In this document: positions 63,029 to 64,000 of the stretch, in pieces
How the letters are laid out: every line of letters starts with the position of its first letter
How positions within the stretch are numbered: position 1 is the first letter of the stretch
Assembly: GCF_017255185.1 (NCBI RefSeq)
Contig: NZ_JAFKCZ010000009.1
Span: forward strand, 186,001-250,000
DNA length: 64,000 bases
Direction of reading: 5' to 3'
From: Parahaliea mediterranea
GTDB taxonomy: Bacteria > Pseudomonadota > Gammaproteobacteria > Pseudomonadales > Halieaceae
The notes under the pieces: model-generated
Told to the model about the DNA's origin: nothing
What the model saw: the letters and a program-made list of their open reading frames with translations, nothing else
Databases searched by the model: none
Position numbers and translations under genes: made by a program

Positions 63029-64000
63029 GCAATTTCGACCCCTCGAACTACGAGACCCTGCTGGCCGGGAAAGTCGCGGCGGTCAGCGAACTGCTGGCCC
63101 CCTACTCGCCCCCGGCTCCGGCTGTTTTCCGCTCCGCGCCCGAGGCTTTTCGCATGCGCGCGGAATTTCGCATGTGGCACGACGGCGACGCGCTGGACTA
63201 CGTTATGTTTCGCCCCGACGCGCCCAAGGTGCCGGTGGCGATCTCACATTTCCCCATCGCCTGTGACACCATCCAGGCATTGATGCCGGTGCTGCGCGAG
63301 CGTCTCGGGGGCGACCCGCTGCTGCGACGCAAGCTGTTCCAGGTGGAATTTCTCAGCACCCTGGCCGGCGACACCCTGGTCACGCTCATCTACCACCGCA
63401 AGCTCGAGGACGACTGGCGGCGGGCCGCGGAGTCATTGGCGCGGGAGCTGGGCATTGCCCTGGTGGGCCGCAGTCGCAAGCAGAAAGTGGTGCTGGATCG
63501 CGACTACGTGACCGAAGTGCTGCCGGTGGCCGGCCGCGACTACCACTACCGGCAGTACGAGCAGGCCTTCACCCAGCCCAACGCCCGGGTCAATATCCAC
63601 ATGCTCGAGTGGGCCCTCGACGCCGCGCGGCCCCTGGACGGCGACCTGCTGGAGCTCTACTGCGGCAACGGCAACTTCACCCTGCCGCTGGCGACAACCT
63701 TCGACCAGGTCATCGCCACCGAGATGGCCAAGACCTCCATCCGGGCGGCGCGCTGGAACCTCGAGCGCAACGCCATCAACAACATCCAGATGATCCGCCT
63801 GTCGGCGGAGGAAGTGAGCCAGGCCATGGCCGGCGAGCGCGTGTTCCGCCGCCTGGCCGACCTGCCGCGGCCGCTGCGGGACTACGACCTGCGCACGGTG
63901 TTTGTGGACCCGCCCCGGGCCGGCCTCGATCCGGCCACCGTGGCCATGGTCGGCGGCTTCGAGCGGATCCTGTACATTTCCTGCAACCCCAACACCCTGG
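63019..64000 (+). CDS. trmA: tRNA (uracil-5-)-methyltransferase TrmA (cut by right window edge)
   Basis: The first 327 residues of an enzyme of about 365 that makes ribothymidine at position 54 of tRNA. FDPSNYETLLAGKVAAV is the N-terminal signature, and YRQYEQAFTQPNARVNIHML precedes the SAM motif LLELYCGNGNFTLPLA. FVDPPRAGLDPATV and YISCNPNTL (nucleophile Cys) are at the cut. No 4Fe-4S cysteines occur, which distinguishes it from RlmD/RlmC. ATG at 63019 lies inside the end of ybiB. Confidence 0.95.
   Translation, partial: MPLSNFDPSNYETLLAGKVAAVSELLAPYSPPAPAVFRSAPEAFRMRAEFRMWHDGDALDYVMFRPDAPKVPVAISHFPIACDTIQALMPVLRERLGGDPLLRRKLFQVEFLSTLAGDTLVTLIYHRKLEDDWRRAAESLARELGIALVGRSRKQKVVLDRDYVTEVLPVAGRDYHYRQYEQAFTQPNARVNIHMLEWALDAARPLDGDLLELYCGNGNFTLPLATTFDQVIATEMAKTSIRAARWNLERNAINNIQMIRLSAEEVSQAMAGERVFRRLADLPRPLRDYDLRTVFVDPPRAGLDPATVAMVGGFERILYISCNPNTL

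Overview
The window is a high-GC gammaproteobacterial chromosome segment of about 64 kb. Gene order mixes Pseudomonas-like and E. coli-like synteny: tig-clpP-clpX-lon-hupB-ppiD; yceD-rpmF-fabD-fabG-acpP-fabF-pabC-mltG-tmk-holB-pilZ; rluC divergent from rne; yccA-tusDCB-tusE. The high GC, the ETF/ETF-QO set and the GTAG-type intergenic palindromes suggest a marine member of the Cellvibrionales (Halieaceae-like). That placement is inference; no rRNA gene is present to test it.

Layout. 1-11.3 kb: a truncated AddB-like nuclease gene, a Tyr-type DAHP synthase, nfuA divergent from metH (with a DUF2970 gene), a tiny membrane protein, and cysI plus its DUF934 partner. 11.4-18 kb: a REP array, a CPA2 cation/proton antiporter, and an accessory block of AraC-type regulator, TonB-dependent receptor and Tat-exported PhoD phosphatase. 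18.1-21.8 kb: etfBA and, divergently, ETF-ubiquinone oxidoreductase, which together pass electrons from acyl-CoA and other dehydrogenases to the quinone pool. 21.9-33.6 kb: DUF1285, a YiiX-like hydrolase, a second REP array, serA, then the ppiD/hupB/lon/clpX/clpP/tig proteostasis cluster and tRNA-Leu(UAG). 33.8-35.1 kb: a GH84 O-GlcNAcase-like gene and a probable small RNA. 35.2-43.6 kb: the fatty-acid synthesis and replication-clamp operon, which lacks plsX at its usual place. 43.7-49.6 kb: a Maf/YceF gene, a HAD phosphatase, rluC, rne and tRNA-Ser(UGA).

Accessory region, 49.7-57.7 kb. Directly after tRNA-Ser comes an AT-rich sulfotransferase-like gene. It is followed by a tightly overlapping operon of a phospholipase-D/cardiolipin-synthase lipoprotein and two exported LssY_C-domain paralogues, with a secreted lipase-like hydrolase on the other strand. 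Next is an SRAP (YedK/HMCES) gene bracketed by inverted-repeat elements, then an internally deleted methyltransferase pseudogene. 57.9-64 kb returns to core genes: an Atm1-type ABC exporter, yccA, tusD-tusC-tusB-tusE (sulfur relay for tRNA 2-thiouridine), ybiB and a truncated trmA.

The strongest unusual signals are: three REP arrays built to the same plan (3-4 direct copies closed by one inverted copy, with compensatory stem changes); the PLD + LssY_C + LssY_C operon; an 84-base codon-aberrant island inside the homocysteine domain of metH; and an orphan intrinsic terminator that points to an unannotated small RNA.
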